Of a DNA stretch of 15,100 bases, positions 6,922 through 14,157 are shown one piece after another. This DNA is from Dehalococcoidia bacterium (lineage in GTDB: Bacteria; Chloroflexota; Dehalococcoidia; SAR202; UBA826). A program made the position numbers and the translations under genes. Where the stretch lies: positions 1-15,100 of the forward strand of contig DTSF01000078.1 in NCBI GenBank assembly GCA_012965485.1, given 5' to 3'. The notes below the pieces were generated by a model. It did not search any database. It saw only the letters and a program-made list of their open reading frames with translations, and was not told where the DNA came from. The first letter of the stretch is position 1. Each line of letters starts with the position of its first letter.

Positions 6922-8001
6922 TACCTTTGAAATTGCGCTGTTTACTATTTTTCCATCGTAGACATTCAACCCCAAGGCCAAACTGGTGTCAGATTCCAGT
7001 GCTGCCTGAATCCCTTTATTAGCCATTAGCTGTATGTAGGGCATGGTGGCGTTAACAAGAGACTCAGTAGCCGTCCTGGGAACTGCCCCAGGCATGTTCC
7101 GGACACAATAATGAATCACACCTTCGTCCACATAAATGGGATCAGTGAGCGTAGTTTCACGACTAGTCTCGATGCAGCCACCCTGGTCAATACATGCATC
7201 GATTATCACAGACCCTTTTTGCATTGAACGGACCATAGATCTAGTTACTAGTTTGGGAACTAATCCACCCGTATCTCGAACCACACCAATCACAACGTCG
7301 GCCAACCCAACGGACTCTTCGATGCTTGTACTGGATGCCGTAACTACTTCTAACCTGCAGTGATTATTTAGAGTTTGCTGAAGCTCTTTTAGTCGTTCCC
7401 TGCCACGGCTTAGCACTGTTACCTTGGCGCCCATACCCAACGCCAATTCAGCGGCATGAAAACCTGCCACCCCAGCACCTATTATTACCACCCTGACAGG
7501 TTCTGCTCCTGATACCCTACTTAAAAGTTTGCCTGAACCTCCTTGAGGGCTTTTTAAATAATGCGTTGCCATATCTACTGCCAATCTGCCGGTCAATGCG
7601 CTCATGGGTTTAAGTATTGGTAAGGAGCCGTCCCTCAGCTCTATTGTTTCGTAGGCAATGGCAGTAACCTTGCTTTTTTTTAATGCCTGCGCAAGTTTTG
7701 GGTTGGTGCCGAGGGAAAGGAAGGAGAAAGTTGTGAGGCCGGAATTTAGAAGATTACATTCATATAACTGAAATTCTTTTACTTTTACCACTAGCTCTGA
7801 AGATGAAAACAAAGTCTCTGGGTTTCTTACCAGCTCAGCCCCCATTTCTACATACCTTTCATCGAGAATACCGCTGCCAACGCCGGCTCCTTCTTCGACG
7901 AGCACCTGATTGCCATCTTTTACAAGAGTACCTACACCTTCAGGTGTTATTCCAACCCTTAGTTCTTGATCCTTAGTTTCTTTTGGTAGTCCTATGATCA
8001 T
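6910..8001 (-). CDS. ald: Alanine-dehydrogenase-family oxidoreductase with altered catalytic and cofactor residues
   Basis: This 363-residue protein spans the whole AlaDH/PNT family. Alanine dehydrogenase interconverts alanine with pyruvate, ammonia and NADH. Family marks are GLPKETKDQELRVGITP (4-20) with R15, LVVKVKE (70-76) with K75, IAYETI (115-120), the nucleotide-binding GAGVAG (175-180), IDQGGC (271-276) with D272, and NMPGAVPRT (302-310). It aligns without gaps to the Mycobacterium tuberculosis enzyme over its first half. There the catalytic His96 is Ser (FLSLG, 94-98), Glu135 is Ala (PMSALTGR), and Asp198, which binds the NAD ribose, is Ser followed by Arg (VLSRG). I infer changed activity and possible NADP preference. 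The Shine-Dalgarno site is weak. It converges with oxc and diverges from the hydrolase. Family is certain; use of alanine is doubtful. Confidence 0.88.
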   Translation of the reverse strand: MIIGLPKETKDQELRVGITPEGVGTLVKDGNQVLVEEGAGVGSGILDERYVEMGAELVRNPETLFSSSELVVKVKEFQLYECNLLNSGLTTFSFLSLGTNPKLAQALKKSKVTAIAYETIELRDGSLPILKPMSALTGRLAVDMATHYLKSPQGGSGKLLSRVSGAEPVRVVIIGAGVAGFHAAELALGMGAKVTVLSRGRERLKELQQTLNNHCRLEVVTASSTSIEESVGLADVVIGVVRDTGGLVPKLVTRSMVRSMQKGSVIIDACIDQGGCIETSRETTLTDPIYVDEGVIHYCVRNMPGAVPRTATESLVNATMPYIQLMANKGIQAALESDTSLALGLNVYDGKIVNSAISKVLNL

Positions 8002-8025
8002 AATTTTGTGGTGATGAAGATGGAT

Positions 8026-8054
8026 TTGACCAAGTATATACGGACTGATTTAAT
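8026..8054 (+). promoter_or_regulatory. Sigma-70-like promoter of the alpha/beta hydrolase gene
   Basis: TTGACC (8026-8031) and TTTAAT (8049-8054) each match the consensus at 5 of 6 positions and are exactly 17 bp apart. This is the best promoter seen in the window. Transcription would start near 8061, leaving about 40 nt of leader before ATG 8101 with its AGGAG site. On the opposite strand TATACT (complement of 8033-8038), with a weaker TTCAGC 17 bp upstream, could serve the ald-like gene. The two promoters would then overlap face to face. Confidence 0.6.
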
Positions 8055-8100
8055 AGCTGAAGCAGTACTTTAAAGTGATGTTTTCGTATAGGAGCTACTT

Positions 8101-8934
8101 ATGTCTAATATGCCAGCCGCACAGAATGTGCAGATTAATGGGAACGCTCTTGTTTTCTATGAATGGGGCCAAAAAAGTAATCCCGTTTTGATTTGTCTCC
8201 ATAGTCATACAAATTCGGCCGCATCATGGAGAGAGTTTGCTGAATTCGCTTCTTCAAAATATCACGTTTTTGCACTTGATCAGCGCGGTCATGGGAACAG
8301 TGAGTGGGCAAAGGATGGTTACGCCCGTGATAGATTTGTAGAAGACCTGGCAGAATTCGTCAAAATAAATAACTTCGAACATATCACTCTTGTTGGCTGT
8401 TCCATGGGCGGGTGGCATTCAATTCTCTACACCGCGAATAACCCAGGTATTGTTGAGCGGATTGTCATGGTAGATATAGCCCCTGAGCCTTCACCGGAAA
8501 GACTTCAGGCTCCTGCTGCTGATCCTGCTCCTATGGTATTTCAAACACTCGAAGATGGTTATCAATGGCTCAGATCTGGAAATGCCCTGGCCTCAGACAT
8601 TCGCCTACATGAAGAAGCGAAATCCCGGTTAAAGCAAACAGACTCTGGTGTTTGGACTTGGAAAGCAGATTTAAATGGTTTTGATAACCCACTTCCGGAT
8701 ATGACCAGCCCAGCATTAATTAATAGGTATTGGTCCGCTATCGAGACCATACAATGCCCGATATTTGAAATTAGAGGGAAAGAAAGCGGTCTTGTGAGCG
8801 ACGATACGATCGAAAAGATGAAAAAGCTTGGCAAAGACGTTTCATCGGTTGATGTCAGCAGTGCAGGACATGTAGTGATGGTGGATCAACCTGAAGCTTT
8901 TATAGAGGCAATCAGAGCGTTTGTCAGACTTTAA
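8101..8934 (+). CDS. Alpha/beta-hydrolase fold protein
   Basis: This 277-residue protein has a typical single-domain alpha/beta-hydrolase length and no signal peptide. Seen in order: an oxyanion-type LHSHTNSAASW (33-43), DQRGHGNS (60-67), the nucleophile elbow GCSMGGW (99-105) with Ser101, VDIAPEP (124-130) and the catalytic His257 in SAGHVVMVDQPE. The acidic triad member is probably Glu228 in RGKESG, or Asp125. Such enzymes hydrolyse esters, enol-lactones, thioesters or C-C bonds, and sequence alone does not settle which. ATG 8101 has AGGAG (8090-8094) 6 nt upstream and its own promoter. It appears to be a single-gene unit, divergent from the ald-like gene and convergent with the next one. 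Confidence 0.88.
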   Translation: MSNMPAAQNVQINGNALVFYEWGQKSNPVLICLHSHTNSAASWREFAEFASSKYHVFALDQRGHGNSEWAKDGYARDRFVEDLAEFVKINNFEHITLVGCSMGGWHSILYTANNPGIVERIVMVDIAPEPSPERLQAPAADPAPMVFQTLEDGYQWLRSGNALASDIRLHEEAKSRLKQTDSGVWTWKADLNGFDNPLPDMTSPALINRYWSAIETIQCPIFEIRGKESGLVSDDTIEKMKKLGKDVSSVDVSSAGHVVMVDQPEAFIEAIRAFVRL

Positions 8935-8964
8935 TTTCGGGAGTTCTGAAAACTTAGCCTCTAT

Positions 8965-9828
8965 TCATGAGCCGGTGAACCATCCTGAAAATGAGTCAAT
9001 GTGACTGGAGTCACCTTTTAATTGAGTAGAAGAGTCTTCCATGGATTCGGCTAGACTTTTCCTTCCTGTAATTAGCAGTGCAAATTCGCTAGCCGAGGTA
9101 TGTATTTCCGCATCTGCGTCAAACGAATTGATCGCACATTGCTCTATATCCAAATGACCTTTGGAGCTGGCTATTCGCAAGCCTTCGGAACTACCAAAAT
9201 TCACCGCTAGTGTCTGTGAAGGGCTTTCAGGAGAGTCAGGAGTTTTGAACCATCGATTGATTAGCTCATTACAAAAATACTGAGGCAACAATGAGGCTAA
9301 GTCTTCGTCAATAATGTATTCTTCGTCAACCGCATTTAATGCGTCCCAAGCGTGTATCGAGGATTCAAATAGCGTCCACAAAAGCATTCCGTAAATCGAT
9401 ACCCAATTTACAGGATGGTAGGCCTTCAAATCCCAGTGATGCTCTTCACATGAATTGAATCCATCCAGTAGCTCCTTAAATCTGAGTCCGAATTCCACGA
9501 CCAATTCATTGTTTGATTTAAAATTCCCGCTAGCCTCCTTGGCTCTTTGTGATAGACGACTTGCAATTGATTTCGCGTCTAGTGTCCCAGGTTCACTATA
9601 CGAAATTTTAGGGTTGTTTCTGATATCCTCTGTATTTTTTGCAGTTCCAATAATTTGAAGATAAGTTGCAAGTACCGTAGTAAGGTGTGACATGACGTCT
9701 TTAACTGTCCAGTCACTGCATCGACTTTGAGTTGCCCAATTTTCTTCAGATAAGTTTTCAAGCTGGATTATTAAGGTTGGCGAAAATTTATTTAATTGTT
9801 CCAATATTTGGGAGTGCTTTTCATTCAT
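8965..9828 (-). CDS. Maleylpyruvate isomerase / DinB-like metal-binding protein
   Basis: This 287-residue protein starts with the four-helix domain of mycothiol-dependent maleylpyruvate isomerases. CSDWTVKDVMSHL (37-49) is the family hallmark. H48, E155 and H159 (FESSIHAWD, 154-162) reproduce the His...Glu-x3-His metal triad of the Corynebacterium enzyme. The C-terminal part (about 200-287), including AVNFGSSEGLRI and TGRKSLAE, resembles the SCP2-like tail of the same family. Known members isomerise or transfer thiols with mycothiol as cofactor, but no ring-cleavage genes are near, so the substrate is unknown. If the host does not make mycothiol, another thiol would be needed. ATG 9826-9828 has AGGGG 9 nt upstream. 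It converges with the hydrolase over a 30-bp gap. Confidence 0.82.
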   Translation of the reverse strand: MNEKHSQILEQLNKFSPTLIIQLENLSEENWATQSRCSDWTVKDVMSHLTTVLATYLQIIGTAKNTEDIRNNPKISYSEPGTLDAKSIASRLSQRAKEASGNFKSNNELVVEFGLRFKELLDGFNSCEEHHWDLKAYHPVNWVSIYGMLLWTLFESSIHAWDALNAVDEEYIIDEDLASLLPQYFCNELINRWFKTPDSPESPSQTLAVNFGSSEGLRIASSKGHLDIEQCAINSFDADAEIHTSASEFALLITGRKSLAESMEDSSTQLKGDSSHIDSFSGWFTGS

Positions 9829-10255
9829 GATATATAACCCCTAGACAACTAAGTCCCTATGCTGTCAAGCAGCGTCACATGTACGCCGCCTATTTGCCTT
9901 CCTTGGTATATTCAGTAAGAGTTCCATTATAACGACCTATGTTAATTATGGCTTTCGGCATGTGAGCCTCCTTCAGACAGTAATTTATATTTTGGGATGC
10001 CTTATTAGCAGCTGGTTTGAGACTAGTAACAAATACCAGCAATAACCAGAACGTACACTCTAACAAACTATTACTGGTTATCAATATTTATCTTAACTTT
10101 TGCTGGCCTGAGAAACAGATTGCCTACATGGACATAGTAAAGATAGTATTTCCACATAAGAACCAGTGCAGTTTATATGCTGACATTCAGGGTTCCCTTT
10201 ACCATTAAATTTTTTTGGAAGCTATATAACTTAATAAATTTTGTCGAGGTGAGAA
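9829..10255. other. 427-bp divergent intergenic region
   Basis: This region lies between the minus-strand isomerase-like gene and the plus-strand amidohydrolase gene. It holds a minus-strand micro-ORF (9890-9961, annotated separately). It also holds an inverted repeat ATAACCAG/CTGGTTAT (10042-10049, 10074-10081) with a 24-nt spacer, and AT-rich sequence before 10256 in which TATATA (10223-10228) could be a -10 element, with TTTACC at 10198-10203 too far upstream (19 bp). A TTGACA on the minus strand (complement of 9863-9868) has no good -10 partner. No tRNA, transposon end or CRISPR repeat is seen. Confidence 0.6.
9890..9961 (-). CDS. Possible 23-residue micro-ORF or leader peptide
   Basis: This minus-strand ORF encodes a polar 23-residue peptide that begins MPKAIINIGRYNG and ends KEGK. 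It is supported mainly by its ribosome-binding site: a perfect AAGGAGG (complement of 9967-9973) five bases before the ATG, the strongest in the window. The frame stays open upstream to a TTG at 10084, but that start has no good Shine-Dalgarno site, so the ATG is preferred. It ends 61 bp before the isomerase-like gene on the same strand, so it could be a leader peptide, a small protein, or the preserved 5' end of a decayed gene. I recognise no family. Confidence 0.4.
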   Translation of the reverse strand: MPKAIINIGRYNGTLTEYTKEGK

Positions 10256-11686
10256 TTGTCTAAACGTATCAAAATAGAGGCCAGAATAATCGTTGGGTAC
10301 CAAGATGGAGAACATCGCATTCTTCAGGATGGCTGCATTGTAGTGGATGGAAGTCAGATAACTTTTGTCGGGGAAACTTTTGGTGAACCGGTGGATGAAG
10401 TTATCAATGCCAGAGATCGGATCGTTACTCCTGGTTTTATAAATACCCATTGTCATATGGCCGGGTCGCCTTTGGATAAATCCTTTATTGAAGACATTGG
10501 GAGCCGCCAATTTTATCTGTCGGGATTGCCTGTCATGCTAAGGGCTCGAGGGGGAGCCATGAGAGATGAGGACAAGGAGGCTTGTGTTGACTACTCGATT
10601 GTTGAACTTATCCGGACGGGCACCACCACCATCATGGAACAAGGCGGCACGGGAGATTATGTGGCTGATGCTGCCGAGAGTGCGGGATTACGTGCGTATA
10701 TAGCCAACATGTATAGCTCCGCTAATTGGATTACCCCGACTGGGAGACAGGTTGAATATCAATGGAATGAAACGGGTGGTATTGAAGCTTTCAGGAAAGC
10801 AGTGGATTTTATTGAGCGAATTGATGGTCGTGGCAATGGACGTATAAAAGGATTTTTGGGCCCTGCCCAAATTGATAACTGTACCGAGGAGCTACTTCGC
10901 ATGAGTAGTGAAGCTTCTCAGGAGATGCGAGTGCCGATAAGTTTGCATACAAGCCAAGCGGTTTTTGAATTTCAGGAAATTGTCAGGCGTTACGGAATGA
11001 CACCTGTGGAATGGCTAGGCTCTATCGATTTTCTAACAGACTGGGCCCTTTTGGGACACGTTATATATCCAGCAGGGCATAGTTGGGTAAACTTTGCAGG
11101 TGACGACCTTTCAATTTTGCAACAAAATAAAACTTCTGTTGCCCATGCCACGTGGGTTTTTAACAGGCGAGGAATAGCCATGGAATCATTTCCCGGGTAT
11201 TTAGATGCCGGTGTAAATGTTTGCCTTGGAACAGATACTTGCCCGCAATCCATGATTGAAGCGATGCGGTGGTCAGCGGTAGTGGGCAAGATTATGATTC
11301 GACAGACTGAGAAATCTACTGCAGGTGATGTCTTTAATGCAGCTACTCTCAACCCAGCTAAAATGCTTCACCGAGATGATTTGGGTCGTATCTCGGTTGG
11401 GGCCAAGGCCGATCTCCTTTTCTGGGATACCTCGTCGATGTTTATGGTTCCCTTACGTGACCCCATTAAAAACATTGTATATAACGCCACTGCGGATGAA
11501 TTAAAGGATGTCATGATCGACGGTGAATGGGTTATGAAAGGAAGGGAAGTTTTAAAAATTAATGAACGGCACGCCAATGAGAAACTTCAAATTGCAGGAG
11601 AGCACGTTTGGTCTTCCGTTAACCCAGAAGTTGCCAGTAGTGCGGATGAATTGTCTCCTCAAACTTTCTCGAGTTTTAAGGTTTAA
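10256..11686 (+). CDS. Amidohydrolase-superfamily protein (ATZ/TRZ, cytosine-deaminase/chlorohydrolase type)
   Basis: This 476-residue metal-dependent hydrolase has the composite N-terminal beta-domain and TIM barrel of this branch, which deaminates or dechlorinates heterocycles or hydrolyses amidine bonds. Metal-site residues visible are H65 and H67 (NTHCHMAG), H231 (LHTSQ), H268 (LGHVIYPAG) and D327 (LGTDTCP). The C-terminal DLGRISVGAKADLLFWD returns to the small beta-domain and is typical. Most ATZ/TRZ members have a catalytic Glu three residues after the third His (HxxE). Here that place holds Q234, so the substrate class or mechanism may differ. The start is TTG at 10256, preceded by GAGGTGAG (10246-10253). 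No upstream ATG is in frame with support. It appears monocistronic, convergent with the E1-alpha gene over 27 bp. Confidence 0.88.
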   Translation: MSKRIKIEARIIVGYQDGEHRILQDGCIVVDGSQITFVGETFGEPVDEVINARDRIVTPGFINTHCHMAGSPLDKSFIEDIGSRQFYLSGLPVMLRARGGAMRDEDKEACVDYSIVELIRTGTTTIMEQGGTGDYVADAAESAGLRAYIANMYSSANWITPTGRQVEYQWNETGGIEAFRKAVDFIERIDGRGNGRIKGFLGPAQIDNCTEELLRMSSEASQEMRVPISLHTSQAVFEFQEIVRRYGMTPVEWLGSIDFLTDWALLGHVIYPAGHSWVNFAGDDLSILQQNKTSVAHATWVFNRRGIAMESFPGYLDAGVNVCLGTDTCPQSMIEAMRWSAVVGKIMIRQTEKSTAGDVFNAATLNPAKMLHRDDLGRISVGAKADLLFWDTSSMFMVPLRDPIKNIVYNATADELKDVMIDGEWVMKGREVLKINERHANEKLQIAGEHVWSSVNPEVASSADELSPQTFSSFKV

Positions 11687-11713
11687 ATGTGCCTGATGTA
11701 GAACCAAGATGAA

Positions 11714-12694
11714 TTAGTTTTTGTAGGATGTATAAACATCCTCTGTTAGAGCCTCAGGGTTAGGGAAAGGACTTTTGTCAGCAAATTCCACTGATTTGGC
11801 CACGGCAGTTTCACAATTCACTTCAATTTTTGCGAGTTCTTCTTCATTAGCAATTGAGCTGTCCAATATGTAATTTTTGAATGTAAGTATGCAATCACGA
11901 TCCATGTAGTATTTCTGCTCTTCTTCTGATCTGTAAGTAAGGGGGTCATCGTGACCGGCGTGGCCTAGATATCTATAGGTTTGAGCTTCTATTAGTGTTG
12001 GGCCTTCTCCGGCTCTTGCTCTTCCAATTGCTTCCTTTGCTACTTCAAAGACATCCAATACTGACTGTCCGTCAACTGTCACCCCTGGAATTGCGTAGCC
12101 AGCGGCTCTATTAGACACGGACCCTCCTGCGACTGAATATTCGAAAGGAGTTGATTCAGCATACCTGTTGTTTTCACACACGAATATCACTGGTAGGTCC
12201 CATATGCTCGCCAAGTTCATCGATTCATGGAGGGCGCCTTGACTTGAAGCGCCATCACCGAAGAAAACCACACTCACATTGTCCGTTCCTTTGACTTTAG
12301 CAGTTAATGCGACTCCTGTGGCCACCGGTATATTGGACCCGACTATTCCATTAGCTCCTAGCATTCCTTTATTTATGTCGGCAATATGCATTGTGCCGCC
12401 CTTTCCTTTGCCGGTTCCTGTAGATTTTCCCAATAGCTCTGCCATCATTTCATTTAGGCCCACGCCTTTGGCAATGCAGTGATGGTGGCTTCTGTGGGTA
12501 CCAAGGACAAAGTCCTCATCTCTGAGTTGAGCACATACTCCAGTTGGGACTGCCTCTTGTCCAATGGAAGAATGTATTCCTCTTAACTTGCCAGCATCTG
12601 CTTCACGTCTTGCCTGTTCTTCAAAACGTCGAATGGTGAGCATCTTCTCGTACATCCATATTACTGACTCTCTGTTAATCTCATCGTGACTCAT
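11714..12694 (-). CDS. Thiamine-diphosphate dehydrogenase E1 component, alpha subunit (acetoin/pyruvate type), orphan in this window
   Basis: This 326-residue protein matches in length and motifs the alpha subunits of 2-oxoacid and acetoin dehydrogenase complexes, which decarboxylate the substrate on thiamine diphosphate. Seen: MLTIRRFEEQ (18-27), HSSIGQEAVPTG (41-52), THRSHHHCIAKG (66-77), GKGKGGTMH (95-103), the ThDP motif GDGASSQG...NN (146-153, 175-176) and YRYLGHAGHDDPLTYRSEEE (240-259). A strong AGGTGAGGT ribosome-binding site lies 7 nt before ATG 12694. E1-alpha needs a beta subunit for its active site, and normally the beta gene follows. Here the operon ends and the next gene converges, so beta, E2 and E3 must be elsewhere or absent. 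The 100-bp gap upstream carries a large inverted repeat. Confidence 0.9.
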   Translation of the reverse strand: MSHDEINRESVIWMYEKMLTIRRFEEQARREADAGKLRGIHSSIGQEAVPTGVCAQLRDEDFVLGTHRSHHHCIAKGVGLNEMMAELLGKSTGTGKGKGGTMHIADINKGMLGANGIVGSNIPVATGVALTAKVKGTDNVSVVFFGDGASSQGALHESMNLASIWDLPVIFVCENNRYAESTPFEYSVAGGSVSNRAAGYAIPGVTVDGQSVLDVFEVAKEAIGRARAGEGPTLIEAQTYRYLGHAGHDDPLTYRSEEEQKYYMDRDCILTFKNYILDSSIANEEELAKIEVNCETAVAKSVEFADKSPFPNPEALTEDVYTSYKN

Positions 12695-12742
12695 CAGAAA
12701 TACCTCACCTCAAATTTTGTGTCGTAATCTTAATCATCCTGA

Positions 12743-12798
12743 CTATTTATTCAAACGATTTACGAAGGTTATCACAGTGCAAATTTTGAATAAACTAG
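12743..12798 (-). repeat. Inverted repeat between the CoA-transferase and E1-alpha genes
   Basis: TTTATTCAAA (12746-12755) and TTTGAATAAA (12785-12794) are perfect 10-bp complements around 29 nt. Allowing one bulged base, pairing extends outward to 13 bp (12743-12755 with 12785-12798) and overlaps the TAG stop of the CoA-transferase gene. The stem is AT-rich with few GC pairs, so terminator strength is doubtful. A related 9-bp direct repeat, CAAATTTTG, occurs at 12711-12719 and 12780-12788. TTGAAT near the left arm with TAAGAT 16 bp on, both on the minus strand, is a weak promoter candidate for E1-alpha. Confidence 0.35.
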
Positions 12799-14006
12799 CT
12801 TCGAGCAACCACGTTATTGTCATCTAACTCTTTAATCTCATCTTCCGTGTATTCTGCGATATCTCTTAATATCTCTTCGGTATGTTGCCCGACAGTAGGT
12901 GTTGATCCTACCACCATTTCAGTTCGGCTAAATTTAATCATTTTACCCGCAACATGTATTTTTCCTGCGATCGGGTCGGGGACCTCCATAAGAATCTCCC
13001 TTTCGTGCAGATGAGTTTCCTGTGCGGCCTGTTCCACACTATTTACCGGAGCGCAAGGAATACTAAAATCGGATAGGTAGGCCACCACATCCTTCATTTT
13101 CCTCTCTGAAAACCAAATAGTTAGCACATCATTTATAGCCGCACCATTCTCAGCTCTAGACGCTCGGGAGATAAACCTGTCGTCTGCTACCCACTCTGGT
13201 TTATCTATAGCCTCGCACATTCTTTTCCATATGTTGTTATTTCCGGCTGCTATGATCACAAACCCATCTGAGGTCTTGTACATTCCTCCGAGCGGATTAT
13301 CTGCACCCCCATAGCTAGTGGCCCTTTCAGTTACATAGCCGTCGCCAAGATAGGCGGTTAGTGGTATTTCATTTACGGTGAATCCTGTATCAGCTAGCGA
13401 GACGTCGATTGCTTGACCCTCCCCTGAGATTTCTCTTTCCCACAGAGCGGCCAAGGCTCCGACAGTTGCATGTAGAGAGGTTATTCGATCGATCAAAGGG
13501 AAGTAAGTCTTTGTTGGAGGGTCTCCTTTTAGCCCAGTTAACGACATCAGGCCACCCATTGCTTGTCCAATAGGATCAAAGCCAACTTTATCCCGGTGTG
13601 GACCGTCTTGGCCGTAGGCGGAAGCGTTAATCATGATAATTTTGGGGTTTAGTTTTTTTAGGACATCATATCCAAATCCCATAATATCGATGGTTCCGGG
13701 CCGAAAATTCTGAAGGAAAATATCAGACTTTCTGACTAATCTCGTCAAAACCTCTTTTCCCTTTTCTGTTCGTAGATCTATGGCTAGGCTTTTTTTACCG
13801 CTGTTGTACTGTACCCAATAGGCACTCTGGCCTCTTACTGTCGGACCATTTTGTCTGCTTTCATCACCTTTGAGGGCTTCGACTTTAATAACCTCTGCAC
13901 CCATTCGGGCGAACATGAGAGCGCACCTTGGACCTGCTTGGTAGCGCCCTAAATCCAGCATTCTAATGCCGGAAAGTGGCCCGCCATTATTATTTTCAGT
14001 CGCCAT
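12795..14006 (-). CDS. Family III CoA-transferase (CaiB/BaiF type), third copy
   Basis: This 403-residue protein is a standard family III CoA-transferase. GIRMLDLGRYQAGP (13-26) keeps the QAGP motif also found in formyl-CoA transferase (VQAGP), unlike the two plus-strand copies. It continues with GAEVIKVE (36-43), LQNFRPG (98-104), AYGQDGPHRD (130-139), GQAMGGLMSLTG (147-158) and SGEGQAIDVSL (194-204). D173 in PLIDRITS is in the catalytic Asp position, and VGQHTEEIL closes the C terminus. No GGGGQ loop is seen, although a GGxxNPLGG segment lies in that general area. ATG 14006 has AAGGTG about 5 nt upstream. It lies between an uncharacterised gene and E1-alpha on the same strand. Of the three copies it is the best candidate to feed oxalyl-CoA to Oxc, but this is only inference. 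Confidence 0.92.
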   Translation of the reverse strand: MATENNNGGPLSGIRMLDLGRYQAGPRCALMFARMGAEVIKVEALKGDESRQNGPTVRGQSAYWVQYNSGKKSLAIDLRTEKGKEVLTRLVRKSDIFLQNFRPGTIDIMGFGYDVLKKLNPKIIMINASAYGQDGPHRDKVGFDPIGQAMGGLMSLTGLKGDPPTKTYFPLIDRITSLHATVGALAALWEREISGEGQAIDVSLADTGFTVNEIPLTAYLGDGYVTERATSYGGADNPLGGMYKTSDGFVIIAAGNNNIWKRMCEAIDKPEWVADDRFISRASRAENGAAINDVLTIWFSERKMKDVVAYLSDFSIPCAPVNSVEQAAQETHLHEREILMEVPDPIAGKIHVAGKMIKFSRTEMVVGSTPTVGQHTEEILRDIAEYTEDEIKELDDNNVVARS

Positions 14007-14105
14007 GTTTCACCTTACTCTTTTTTTCGATCCGTTAATTGTTAGAAATAATCTATTGCTGCACATTTCCTTGCGCAACGGCCAGAACCGCTAAGCATAA
14101 CTTTC

Positions 14106-14148
14106 GTTAATAGCTTTGATTAACTGTGTGTTCGTTGTCATCCACGAA
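14106..14148. promoter_or_regulatory. Two adjacent dyads upstream of the third CoA-transferase
   Basis: GTTAAT-N7-ATTAAC (14106-14124) has perfect 6-bp arms. TTCGT-N8-ACGAA (14131-14148) has 5-bp arms. They lie just past the stop of the right-edge gene (14158) and 100-140 bp before the CoA-transferase start on the minus strand. The dyad nearer the stop has no T-run, so a terminator is unlikely. An operator for a dimeric regulator is an alternative. Closer to the gene, minus-strand TTGCGC and TAGATT 17 bp apart form a weak promoter candidate. Confidence 0.25.
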
Positions 14149-14157
14149 GGCTAATAT

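Noticed and set aside
8942..8954. AGTT/AACT hairpin at the hydrolase/isomerase-like convergent junction
   Set aside because: A 4-bp AT-rich stem is too weak to call a terminator.
10042..10081. Inverted repeat ATAACCAG/CTGGTTAT
   Set aside because: 8-bp arms with a 24-nt spacer in AT-rich DNA. Not placed at a stop, start or clear promoter, so it is only mentioned in the intergenic entry.
9890..10084. 64-codon TTG-started version of the micro-ORF with a hydrophobic segment
   Set aside because: The TTG at 10084 lacks a Shine-Dalgarno site, while the internal ATG at 9961 has a perfect one. The shorter form is preferred.
10990..11352. 120-codon minus-strand open frame
   Set aside because: Antisense shadow inside the amidohydrolase gene, with no recognisable motif and no supporting start site.
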